From assembly GCA_965153355.1 (NCBI GenBank), contig OZ231126.1:23622001-23686000 (forward strand): a stretch of 64,000 nucleotides of DNA. The letters run 5' to 3'. Origin of the DNA: Flaccisagitta enflata (Eukaryota > Chaetognatha > Sagittoidea > Aphragmophora). Both the position numbers and the translations under genes were made by a program. Every line of letters begins with the position of its first letter. The first letter of the stretch is position 1. Shown one piece after another: positions 33,565 through 46,794 of this stretch. The notes below the pieces were generated by a model. It did no database searches, was not told where the DNA came from, and was given only the letters and a program-made list of their open reading frames with translations.

Positions 33565-34250
33565 CAAGCAGCGTTCTTGCTGCAGCTTGCTGCATAGGAT
33601 AATATCTCAAAAAGACAATCAACAAGTTAAAACTGGCTTTAATCAGAAGATCATATTGTCCAAATCATGTTTTCAAAAATATTTTTAACCAAATTTTCAA
33701 AAGCGATAAAAGCTAGTTGGAATGGTAAAATATATCAAGGAGCTTGCTTACTGGTTGCAACTTGCTGCAGCTTTCTGCACCCTTACTGCAGCTTGCTGCA
33801 GATTGCTGCATAGGTGAAATATACCAGATGCAGCAGACAAATATTCACAAAGTTCATACTGAGAGCATTCAGGAAATCTCGTCCACCAAAATGTGGTCTC
33901 AATCGCCTTTTTGATCAAATTTTCAAAGTCTGTAAGACATTGCTGCAAATGTAAGGAAGCCGTAGAAGCTTATTTTCATGCTGCAGATTGCTGAACAAAA
34001 ATTCTGTAAGCAAGTGTCAAATTACAAAATGAAAACTGCAATCACTCAAGAAATCATTACCTTCAAAATATGTTTTCCATTGTTATTCTGTAATCTCAAA
34101 TATTAGGAACTTGCCACAATTAGTCCCCCAAAGTGCAGCAACTTCTGTTTTCTTTTTTTTTTCACTCTCTCTTGCACTGTTATTTGCACACATCTATATC
34201 AATCAGCATTACCAACCATCTCATATTGTTGTGACAAAAGCATTTATCAT
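33565..34250. other. Intergenic DNA with TTGCTGCAG repeats
   Basis: CTTGCTGCAGCTTGCTGCAT-type blocks recur at 33565-33595 and 33765-33815, with a weaker copy near 33980. No gene is supported. Confidence 0.5.
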
Positions 34251-34255
34251 GTTAG

Positions 34256-34666
34256 ATGACACTCAAAGGATCAAAAAAAGATGATAAACCCGAGTTTTGG
34301 CCAGAAATTCTTAGGTCTTGTATAGATGACATACATTGTGGAGGTGGGCGATTTTTTCAGCAACTTGGGGCACAGGAAATGATGCAGATCGTTCAAGATG
34401 TTACTACTACAGACTTTAGTCGCCGTATGGTAAAAAAATTGGTTCTCTCCTCTCCCTACTTCAGAAAGTGTTTGGTATATATTATTCCATCATATATGTG
34501 TGAAACTTGCAGATGCAAACATGTTAAGACCCCCTTCAGCATGTTCAAAGTTGAAAAGATTTTTGGCAATTTCTACGGATTGCCTTTCTTCGCTTTTCCG
34601 ACTTTTCAAGATCGTCTGAGGTGTGTTCTGGTATGCCTCAGCATGTTCACACACAAATATTGCTGA
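34256..34666 (+). other. Unsupported open frame of 136 codons
   Basis: Open from ATG to stop in AT-rich DNA. The composition is not extreme and it has a few cysteines (CETCRCK), but no recognisable domain, splice context or paralogue in the window. Recorded only because it covers an otherwise empty stretch; I do not regard it as a demonstrated gene. Confidence 0.15.
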
Positions 34667-34669
34667 AAA

Positions 34670-35155
34670 ACAAGCAGACACCAGTTAAGCTATGTATATC
34701 AAACTCATTTTTGCGTGAAGAAAAGACGATTTTTTGACAATAGATTTCAATAACTTGACAAGTTACGTTCCCGCTTACTAGTTATAGGCAGATTTTCCTT
34801 ACTTTCAGGTTCGTTCTCGCGGGGTGTAACTGTAGACAGTTTCCTCCATCCTTTCATTGTCGACTTTTGCTTCGCCATCTTTTCCTCCCAACATATTGTT
34901 TCTCTTATGTCTTGCTCCACACAAAAACTACTTCCTCGTTATTCTGATTTTTTCCTTCCTTTTCTCCTGATGGTGAATGGAATGTCAGCAAATTGACATC
35001 AACAACCATCATCGTTTTACAGGCCCATCCAGCCCATCGTGCCCCGTAATAACCATCATCTTAATATCATCGTATATATCGCTGCAGCCCTCACGTCCTA
35101 GACTTTTCTTTACAGTCCCTCTTGCGCGTTCTTCTTCTCTTTTTTCCTCTCTGCT
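34670..35155. other. Intergenic DNA
   Basis: No gene or element recognised. Confidence 0.5.
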
Positions 35156-35159
35156 TTTG

Positions 35160-35507
<348 letters not shown>

Positions 35508-35771
35508 TCTCCCTGCTGCATCAGCAGCTGCGGCATGAATTTTGAAAGAGTTTTTTTCAGCCGCGGCCGCAGCTTGGGCGGTAAACCGTCTGCTGCTGCC
35601 GCGTCATCTCCCAACGAGATTGCATGAGTGAAGGACTATTCGCGCGGATGAATACAGATTACTGTCTTCATCTATCCTTTTTCATTTCTTTCGCTTGTGT
35701 TTCTGTCATTGTTCTTTAATGTTTTTCTATCTTTTTTGTCTTCATTTTTTATGGTTTGCCTTTTTTTTTTG

Positions 35772-35890
35772 TCGCGGAATCGCATTTCTATCAGGGGCTG
35801 CGTCCGTCCGCGTCCGTCCGTCGATCCATCTTTCCAGTAGCCCATGAAGCGCAAGTCAAAAAGTGTAAACCCGGGTGTTTTCGCCCCTGC
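35772..35890 (+). repeat. RH1 copy, truncated
   Basis: GTCGCGGAATCGCATTTCTA then GCGTCCGTCCGCGTCCGTCC, followed by GTAAACCCGGGTGTTTTCGC and CCCTGCCCAGTACCCACCC. Confidence 0.5.
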
Positions 35891-36049
35891 CCAGTACCCA
35901 CCCTAACCCCTCCCCCTTTGAGGAAATTGTAACCCTAGATTACTTGATTTCTCCTCTGTCCTTTTCTATTCCTCCGTAAATATACCTACTTGCCTGTACG
36001 TTTCTCAATGTGTAGTTTAGTTGCCTGTCTGTATGTCTGTCTACATTTT

Positions 36050-36460
<411 letters not shown>

Positions 36461-36619
36461 ATCCTTCATTTCTTTCTTTTGCTCCTCCTCTGTTGTCTCC
36501 TTTTCCTCCCCTTCCTCCTCATTCCTCTCCTTCTGCCCCTCCTCTTCCTCCACATTTCATTTCTGGACTCCTCCTCTTTCTCCACTTGTTCCCTTTCTTT
36601 CTCTTATTCTTCCTCATTG

Positions 36620-36830
36620 CACGTATTCCATCGTCGTCGTCGACTTCGTTGTCGTCGTCGTCAGCGTCGTTGTCGTCGTCGTCATCGTCGTCTTCGTCAT
36701 CGCCATTGTAAACAACGCCGTAATCATCATCGTTATCGCCCTTGTGGTCGTAGTTGTCGTTTTCGTCGCTGCTATGCTCGTCGTCGTCACCGTCGTCATC
36801 ATCATCGTCATCGTCATCAGGTTTCTTTTT
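36620..36830. repeat. Imperfect (GTC/TCG)n triplet repeat
   Basis: TCGTCGTCGTCGACTTCGTT-type triplets interrupted by TTG, CAT and AAC. The poly-Asp frame on the minus strand (36519-36992) follows from the repeat and has no other support. Confidence 0.85.
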
Positions 36831-36899
36831 CTCAGGGCAGCGAGGCGCGTCGTCTACGTCGTCGTTGCCATTCCCGTCCTCTGATTGGTCTGAATTTTT

Positions 36900-38330
<1,431 letters not shown>

Positions 38331-38334
38331 ACCG

Positions 38335-38625
38335 ATGTTAACCATGGCGACGATGAGCACGTATAACGTGGACACGTTATTGTCGTCGCGTGGTGGCGGC
38401 GGCGGCGTCGGTGGCGTCCCAGGAGGCGGCGGCGGAGGCGGTGGAGGCGGCGTCGATAGCGCCATCATGGACAAATTTAACGTCAACGGCACCGTCAACG
38501 GAAGCGTTAACGGCGTCAACGAATATTCCGGCGCCTTGAATCATCACAATTCCAACGCCTACGGCGCTCATTGCAATTACCCTCCTCATTCGCAGCCGCT
38601 GCATCCCAGCGTTGGCGCCTCTCAA

Positions 38626-38657
<32 letters not shown>

Positions 38658-39517
38658 ACAACAACAACATCCTCATCAGCCTCAATCGACGCCTCCCCAT
38701 CAGCCTCACACCCCTTCGGGCTTACCCTCGGACATTACCAATGGGGGTGGTGCAAGTGGGAATGGTTCTCATAAGTATCACACAACGAACGGTTGGGGTA
38801 ATCATCATCATCAATCGATGGGCACCCCCAATAACTCGGCCCCTTCCTCGTACTCTTGTCACGGCGCGGCTCTTTCAGCGTCCGCCGCCGCCGTGACTTC
38901 CAGCCCCCGATGCCCCAGCGTCGGCTCGATGGGGGCAGCTCACGGAGGAGCCGGAGGAGGAGGAGGAAGTGGCAGTGACTATTCCGCGTATCAGCCTCCA
39001 GGCGCCACCGGCGCCCCAGGAACGCCAAATGAAAACGATTACGTGAAAATGACGGTTTGCGCGGACACTTACGGCGGACACATTCCGGGACACATCGGAC
39101 AAGCGTCGCATCCGTACGGACATTCTCAACATCCATCGCAACAGCATCAGGCCGCCCAACAACAGCAACACTCGGCCGCCCAACAACATCAGTCTCAACA
39201 ACAGCAACAACAACAGCAACAGCAAGGACATCCGAATCGGTGGTCGCCCCACCCGAATCAAACGCCCCCTCACGGTGGCGGCCACAGTCCAGTGTTGGGC
39301 AGTTCGTACTCGTCTCCTCAAAACCAGGGTCTCGGTATGCCGCATGACGGATTCTCCTCTCAGGGGCATCCGGGCGCCATATCTTCCCAACATCAGGATC
39401 TTCCCAACAACCACAGTCCCATCCACAGCATCTCATCGTCTCAATGTTATAACAACGGCGGTCATCAACAGTCCGGAGGACCGCCAACACCCTTCTATCC
39501 TTGGATGAGCTTAGCAG
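38335..39517 (+). CDS. Hox gene, first coding exon (central class, Ubx/Lox2/Lox4-like hexapeptide)
   Basis: About 394 codons, open to a splice donor. The frame allows Met at 38335, but the Met at 38344 sits in ACCATGG, a strong Kozak context, and is the likelier start. The protein is low complexity: a glycine tract at about residues 22-42, Asn/Val/Gly repeats, two Gln tracts (about residues 99-112 and 275-300), His/Pro-rich linkers, then FYPWMSLA at the end. FYPWM is the hexapeptide by which Hox proteins contact Extradenticle/Pbx; MSLAG resembles the FYPWMAIAG of Ubx and related Lox proteins. CAG/GTAAAT at 39517/39518 interrupts the Gly codon, a position where Hox genes usually have an intron before the homeobox. 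Without splicing the frame stops at 39544. The homeobox exon is not in the window. The N-terminus lacks the MNSYF-type start of arthropod Ubx. Paralogue assignment is uncertain. Confidence 0.85.
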
Positions 39518-39523
39518 GTAAAT
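39518..39523 (+). other. Splice donor of Hox exon 1
   Basis: GTAAAT after CAG, phase 1, immediately downstream of the YPWM hexapeptide codons. Confidence 0.75.
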
Positions 39524-39599
39524 CATTGTTAAAAACGTCTGGCTAGCTTACTGCTTGTGTTTTCTTACGCGTCTGCATGTGTGTGCGTGCGAGTGCATG

Positions 39600-39804
<205 letters not shown>

Positions 39805-41060
39805 GTCTGTGTCTGTGTACGTGTGTCTGTGGTTGTGTACGTGTGTCAGTTTGTGTTTGTGCCTTGTCGGTGCTTATATATGGAGGGTTTTTTGTCAGTT
39901 TTTGATCTTCAATGGATACCAGATCATAGAATCAACATTTGCATGTGTGTCTTCGTGTGGGGACTAGATATAAAAGATCAGTAGGCGGGATTGTGGACTT
40001 ATATTCATGCATGAAGGCGAAGAAGTTCCTCAGGGAGGAGAAAAAGAGTTTCCTGAGGGAGGAGAGCTCGATTTGATTGACTTTTATGATAGCAAAGGAA
40101 TCTCGACCAAAGGCTTTCTAATGATATGAGGAAGAATCTTTTAGAAGATGAAAAAAAAACAGAGCCAATTATCTTTAATGACTGAAAGAATACCCGATCA
40201 TTAAGTAAGCACATATCTATGTATCAAATTTCATTGGCGCCCCTCCCCCTTCCCGATACAAACAGTTCATTTTCATGTTTAACGCCCTAAACGAAACTAA
40301 AAGAATTTAGACCTAACTTCACGTATCATAAATTGATACTCGAAATTATTATTCATTTACCATAGAAAAAAAACTTGCTTTTCTTGGAAGAAAAACAAAA
40401 GACACCAACGAAATAGGAATACGATCATCATGTTTGAATACTCGGTTTAAGAATGAGCCTATAAACAAACTGGAAAAAAAAGTTAACGGGGAAATAAGAT
40501 GGACATGATGTACATGAGATGTACATGTAAGATGTACATAATAGAAAATAGATATTTTACTCCAAAAAAGAAGAATGAATTTATTGGATCAAAATCTGAG
40601 TGAGCCTGACTCATGTGTGGGTAGACGCGGTGGGTGGGCGAAGCCTGAAAACGCGTGGGTTGGGAATGATGAGTGGGAAGCCATTGATCTTATGTCTATG
40701 AGAACATAAAACATGCAGCTTTGTTTTGTCTTTTTCTATATCACTCCGTCTTTGTCTCTCTCTCTATCCATCTATCTAACTGGTCTTCACCTTCTTCTTC
40801 ATCTTCTCTCACTTGTTTTGCTTTTTTGAGGCCCCCAGGGATTTTTTTCTCCATGAATATTTTGGTATGTTATTTTTTTTTCTTCTCTGAAGCTCATCTG
40901 CTATTTCTTCTCTTTCACTGACTCTCTTTGTTTTCGTTTCTTCGTCTTGTTCTTTTTTTTTCTTTCTTTCGTTTTTTCTTCCTGTTTGAAACCTCTTTGC
41001 ATAATTCATCGCTAAAAAGATGGACTACGGTTGTTTTAGGTGTGAGAATGTCATGATAGA
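39805..41060. other. Presumed Hox intron, no recognised features
   Basis: A GAGGAG...AGTTTCCTGAGGGAGGAG duplication lies near 40030-40066. ATGTACATGA-type repeats lie at 40500-40545. No gene is seen. Confidence 0.5.
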
Positions 41061-41065
41061 AACGC

Positions 41066-41150
<85 letters not shown>

Positions 41151-41220
41151 CAGACAGACAGACAGAGACAGACAGAGACAGAGACAGAGACAGACAGAGA
41201 GAGACAGAGACAGAGAGAGG
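41066..41220. repeat. (GA)n and (GACA)n
   Basis: (GA)n at 41068-41148 then (GACA/GAGACA)n to 41215. Confidence 0.95.
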
Positions 41221-41345
41221 AAAGAAAAATAGAAACAAGTGAGCAAGACGGAAAGAAATATCTGTTAAGCCAAAATAAAATACGATCTCCCTGAGCTTCG
41301 AGCGAAATCGTAATGACTCCTGGGCTTATGGAGAGCATTTCGGCC

Positions 41346-41456
<111 letters not shown>

Positions 41457-41759
41457 CATCCGTTCAAATTGACTCTCTCTCTTTCGACCACCAGGGCGAT
41501 GATAAACTTCCCATCATCTTTCTCCCTTGAAATCGTTCTTCACATGTTTTAGTTTTTAAGAGAGAGAGATAAAAAGAAAAAAAAAAGAAGGGATATGTTT
41601 TATACTTTTAGTTAAAAAGCCGCTTTGAACGAGAGAATCTGGATTATATTTATGGGGGACACGGATGGATTTGATGTAAGCGATTTTACTCCTTTCATTC
41701 AAAACATTAATCAGCCCCACCAAAAATATCGATGTATAACTATTTGTACATACGTATTT

Positions 41760-41966
<207 letters not shown>

Positions 41967-41969
41967 TTC

Positions 41970-43200
41970 CCATTCTCCCTCCTTTTCTATCGGCAAATGT
42001 GAAAGAGAATGAGAGCGTTTGTCTTTGAAACGGAAAACGTTAATCATAACAAGGCTAAAAAAATAAGAGTAGATGAAATTGTGAAAGTTTTGTGAGCAAA
42101 GGAAACCGACCGATCCAAGAACCATAAATTTCACCAGTCAGTCAATTTGCCCCCGAATAATTGTGCAGGAAAAAAAATGAAAAAAAAAAATCCACAAAAA
42201 TACACACATTCTAAGACAACTCAATCATTTTTTTCTTTCTTGCCGAATTCGTCTCATATATATATATCTATTTATTTGAGGTTAACGAAAAGGTCAAATA
42301 GCGTCTTGTCTTGTTTATAATTCAATTAATTTGCATGATTTCTTGTATATATATTTTGTTCTTGAGCTCATTCTTTTCCTGTCTTTTTCTTAGTTTTGTT
42401 CTTGTGTTTGTTCTTGTTCCTGACTTCTTGTCATAATTCAATTACTTTGCGCTTGATCTCGTAAATGTTTGTGGTCCTGCGTTCTTGTCAATTCAATTTT
42501 TTTTTCTGGCATTTTTTAACCTTTGCACACTTTTTTGTTGGTTTTGTTGTCTTAAAAGGCGGCCCTAAAAAAAGTCGATAAAAGTCGTAAAATTGCTCGT
42601 CAAGATTCCGTCTCAATCCAAATCAATGTTAATTGTTTTATGTGTGCAGTGTTATTCAGTGATCAATTGCCAAATAACACATTAAGCATGAAACTACTAA
42701 GATAGCTGTTTTTTTTCTTTAGATATTGTAAATCGACGGTATGGTTACACAACATTCTCTCCTCGTTGATACCATGTAGGAAATAAAGAAAATGTGCTAG
42801 TTTTCGTCCTGCCTCAATTGAATTAGGTACATACTTTGACCAAAACAACATACTAAACTCTATAAGAAATTAACAAATGCAATTGAATTAGTTTTATGTT
42901 GCCTGTTCGCGTTGGGGTGCCATGTGGCATCGTTCCCACAACCGATTAGTAACCGACCAACTAAAGTGATCAATATTTATGAATTAAAGGTCAGTTGGCC
43001 GTCTTCATTAGTTTCGAACATCCTTGTAAACGTAAACTGAATCTTGATCGGTTTTTTCAGAAATCAGAATACTTCGAAACTAATTTTTTCAAGCTGTAAC
43101 TGATCGCTGTACTTAAAAGTGGAAAAACCGGTTTGGTCGTCTTCAAACTGTTCTTTTTTTACCATTTTTTACATGATTATCTCAAAGGTTGAGAGATGTC
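41970..43200. other. AT-rich presumed intronic DNA
   Basis: No supported gene. TTGTTCTTG-type repeats lie near 42355-42430 with a duplicated TAATTCAATTA.TTTGC block (42320 and 42433). Confidence 0.5.
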
Positions 43201-43205
43201 GTGGC

Positions 43206-43400
<195 letters not shown>

Positions 43401-43567
43401 TCGATAAAGAGGAAGAGAGAAAGGGTGAGTCCTGGAAGGCATGAATCACCGACTGTTGACCTTTTGATGCCATAAACGATAAAACCGATAACCAATTTCC
43501 ATTTCTTTTTTTTTCTTTTGCCTCCATTGACTTCTAACTCGTGCCTTTGCCTTTTTATATGCTTTTT

Positions 43568-43920
43568 ACATGACAAAGGCTTTCTTGACTCGATCTTTCA
43601 TCCTGTCTTTCACTGTCAGCTAAAACGACTCCCAACCCTTCGGTCCGAGTGTCCATTGATCTGGGATACCTAACCTTTCACTGCGTCTGCGTTAATTCCT
43701 TCACTGATATGGCCGCATTTGTTGGCGCCCCTGTCCCAAGGCGGCCTTGTTACATGACAAAGGCTTTCTTGACTCGATCTGTCATCCTGTCTAACATCGT
43801 CAGCTAAAACGACTCCCAACCCTTCGGTCCGAGTGTCTATTGGTCTGGGAGACCTAACCTTTCACTGCGTTTGCGTCAATCCCTTCACTGATATGGCCGT
43901 ATTTGTTGGCGCCCCTGCCC
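43568..43920 (+). repeat. 184-bp tandem duplication, about 1.9 copies
   Basis: ACATGACAAAGGCTTTCTTG starts at 43568 and again at 43752. Both copies share CCCAACCCTTCGGTCCGAGT and GCATTTGTTGGCGCCCCTG-like ends with few differences. Confidence 0.9.
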
Positions 43921-44022
43921 AATGCCCAGTGCCCAGTGCCCAGGCATACACAACATAGAACAAGCATTTATTCTGGTTTTTTGAGCGCTCTGTCGCCTAT
44001 CCTATCCATGCCCTCTCTTTTT

Positions 44023-44730
44023 AGTCGCGGACTCGCGTCTCTAAAAGGGGTTTTGCCCGTCCGTCCGTCTGTCCCTTTATCTGTCGGTTGGGTGCTTCAC
44101 ATAGCAAAAGTTGGGAGTATCCCTTCACCCTACTTAGGTAATGTGGAGGAGCATAAATCATGAAGATGACCATTTTCCTTTTTTCAAAATTCCTTCATCT
44201 TCCGTTTTTGTTTTGGCCTTAAAGTTTCCACTGATTTCCCAGAATTCAGCAGAATCCTGTGTAGTTTTGTTACAAAAAGGACAATTATTTGTTTTAAAAA
44301 ATCATGATATACGTAAAAATAAACTAAAATATCAGAACATAAGTTATGAAAGAGCAAATGAAAAGGCAGAATTGCAATTCTATGAAGAGTAGAAAATTAT
44401 GAAAGCTGATTCAAATAATGTCAGCATATTGTTTTATCCCACTGCATTATGCAAATTAGGTCCTCAAAAGCAATTTTCTAAAAAACGGAAGATGAACGAT
44501 TTTTGATAAAACAAAAATGATAAGGGTCCTAAAATTGGTCACTCCACATTAGGTAAAGAGGGCAAAAAGAAATAGCCAACTTTTGCTATGCGAAGCACGC
44601 AAATCTGTCGGTCTGTTGATCCGTCCGTCACACCTAAGTCAATATTGTGTGTGTATTTGTGTGTGGAGGGATGTATGCTGTATAGAGGTAGCGTACACCA
44701 CTGCCCACCCGTCCACGACGATGTCGTGAC
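44023..44730 (+). repeat. RH1 copy split by a palindromic element
   Basis: Left part AGTCGCGGACTCGCG...GTCCGTCCGTCTGTCCC and right part GATCCGTCCGTCAC...CTGCCCACCCGTCCACGACG are the two halves of RH1, separated by the 44089-44602 insertion. Confidence 0.7.
44089..44602. mobile_element. Palindromic MITE with about 10-bp target duplication (Mutator-like)
   Basis: ATCTGTCGGT occurs directly on both sides (44079-44088 and 44603-44612). Inverted ends share GTGCTTC(A/G)CATAGCAAAA, and inner arms share TAATGTGGAG and CTTCCGTTTT blocks. A 9-10 bp duplication with long inverted repeats is typical of the Mutator superfamily. No transposase frame is present. Confidence 0.7.
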
Positions 44731-44759
44731 CCTGCGTCACTTGTTTGTCTACTTCCCCT

Positions 44760-45250
44760 CTCCAATTTTGCTCTCTTAAGCCGTCCCCCACCTGTTCCTC
44801 CCCTCAATTCTAACCCTCATCTACCTCTTAACTTCGTTTCCTTTCCTTTCCTTTCTCCAATTTGGCCATTTTTTTAGGTTTTTCTTATCGCGCCATTTTG
44901 TCGATTTTTCCGATATGTTCGAGTCTTTTGTCCTTTTGTTCGATATCTTTCCATTTGTCGCCTTTTCTGCGCCTTCTTTCAGCCGATGACCCAGATGGCG
45001 CAGGAGGTCGCGAGAACAGGAGAGCAAAGCAAAGAAAATTTTTCCTCATTTGGATGAGGGAAGGAGGGACATGTGGGAGGGGGGGGCGGAGATGGGGTGG
45101 TTATGCACGATTTTGACTTCACAAGATGGCGCACACTTTCGAAGTGAGAGGGAAGCAGAGATTCTGAGAGGATCCAAGCGTAAAGGAGAGAGCGAATGTG
45201 TTCTTCGTCCAGTTAGGGAAGAAAACTTCTTAGGGTCATCTATTGATAGT
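44760..45250. other. Intergenic or intronic DNA
   Basis: A GC-moderate segment with unsupported short frames. No gene is recognised. Confidence 0.45.
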
Positions 45251-45256
45251 TAGGTA

Positions 45257-45801
45257 CAGTACGGTGGGAGCAATGACGACCTAGACTGAAGGATAGATTT
45301 TAGGTATTTTAATTTCATTTGTTTCAAAACATATTTGAGATGTAAAAATTGCCTTATTGAGTGAATGTAATTGTGTTTCTTAAACTTAAACTTGTGACCT
45401 CATCAAAATTTCATTTTTCAAGGTTTTAACTTATTTCATTAGATTGGGCAAAAGATTTTATATACTTAAAAAAAAATCAGTTCAATTGGACCATTTTTAT
45501 GAAAATCAAATTCTGGGCAAAACTTAAAAGAGCCATGTAACCTGTAAAAATAGACCAATTGAGCTGATTTTTTTTCAAAACTATATAAGAAATTTTACCC
45601 GATCTATTGAGATAGGTTGGAATTTTGAAAAATGAAGTCTTGACGAGGTCAAGTCACAAGTTGAAGTTTGAGATATAAATACTTTCACTTAATAAAGCAA
45701 CTTCTAAAAAATCTAGATCTTAAATATTTTATGATACAAATAAAATAAAGATACCTAAAATCTATCCTCTAGTCTAAGTTGTCATTGCTCCCATCGTACT
45801 G
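45257..45801. mobile_element. Palindromic MITE, CAGTA-ended
   Basis: CAGTACGGTGGGAGCAATGA at the left and CAGTACGATGGGAGCAATGA reverse-complemented at the right. TA precedes the left end (45255-45256); the right flank is AA, so one copy of the duplication has changed or the end is one base off. The arms also pair through ACAAGTTTAAGTTT/AACTTGTG blocks. 545 bp, no transposase. Confidence 0.8.
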
Positions 45802-45989
45802 AAGCAATGCCGGATTACAAGACCTAAATAATTTGATTACGTCGTCACATTTTTGTCGTGATCCTAACTAACTCCACGTCACTCTTTCATTGATTTGTGG
45901 TTGTAAGAGGTGCCTGCTTAGTAGGGCAGCCGAATAGGACAGGAGAGGGAGAACACTAGGAAGATATCAAAAAAAAATAATAATCGATA

Positions 45990-46000
45990 GAAAGAAAAAA

Positions 46001-46056
<56 letters not shown>

Positions 46057-46059
46057 AAA

Positions 46060-46119
<60 letters not shown>

Positions 46120-46140
46120 GAGAAAGAGAGAAAGAGAGCA
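45990..46140. repeat. (GAAA)n tetranucleotide repeat
   Basis: AAAGAAAG units for about 150 bp. Confidence 0.97.
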
Positions 46141-46439
46141 AGAAAGTGGAAAAGAGGGCAAAGTCGATCGATTCTCAGTTTTTCTTGTTTATCGTTTCCT
46201 TCTCACTCCTTACGGGAACCAGATAAAAAGTTGTCTCCCACGTCCCTCTCTTCTCACTCTATCTGTTCGTTTGTCTGTCTCTCTATTTCTTTGACTCTCT
46301 ACCTGTCTATCAGTTGGTCGGTTGATCTGTTGGTCTGTTACTTGGCCGCTGTCAGTCAGATTAATTCCTGTGATGCAAATCATGTCCATGTGCACAATTT
46401 TGTACAAAAAGTGTTATCGCTTTATTAGACATTACAAAT

Positions 46440-46442
<3 letters not shown>

Positions 46443-46514
<72 letters not shown>
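46443..46514. repeat. (CT)n microsatellite
   Basis: About 70 bp of CT, roughly 280 bp upstream of the zinc-finger gene start. Confidence 0.96.
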
Positions 46515-46517
<3 letters not shown>

Positions 46518-46794
46518 CTTCCTCTTTACACAGCCTCTGATGGTCAATAGCTTTAGGTCCCTCTGACCACGGTATAATGGCCGATCACTCGCATAGCCAT
46601 GTCTTAGGCACATTCACCGATCAATTCACTACCGATGCAGGAATAGTGTGATACCGTTTATCCTCTTCTTACCCTCAAAAATACAAAAATACAAAAATAC
46701 AATCCTCAGTTTTCATTGCAACGCTAATAACAATATTTCACAGGCTAAAACTCAACTCAAATGTGATTATTAACATTCGATCTCAGTAAGAAAT

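Noticed and set aside
38375-39526. Minus-strand frames opposite the Hox exon
   Set aside because: Shadows of Gly, Gln and His-rich coding sequence; the plus strand has the YPWM motif and donor.
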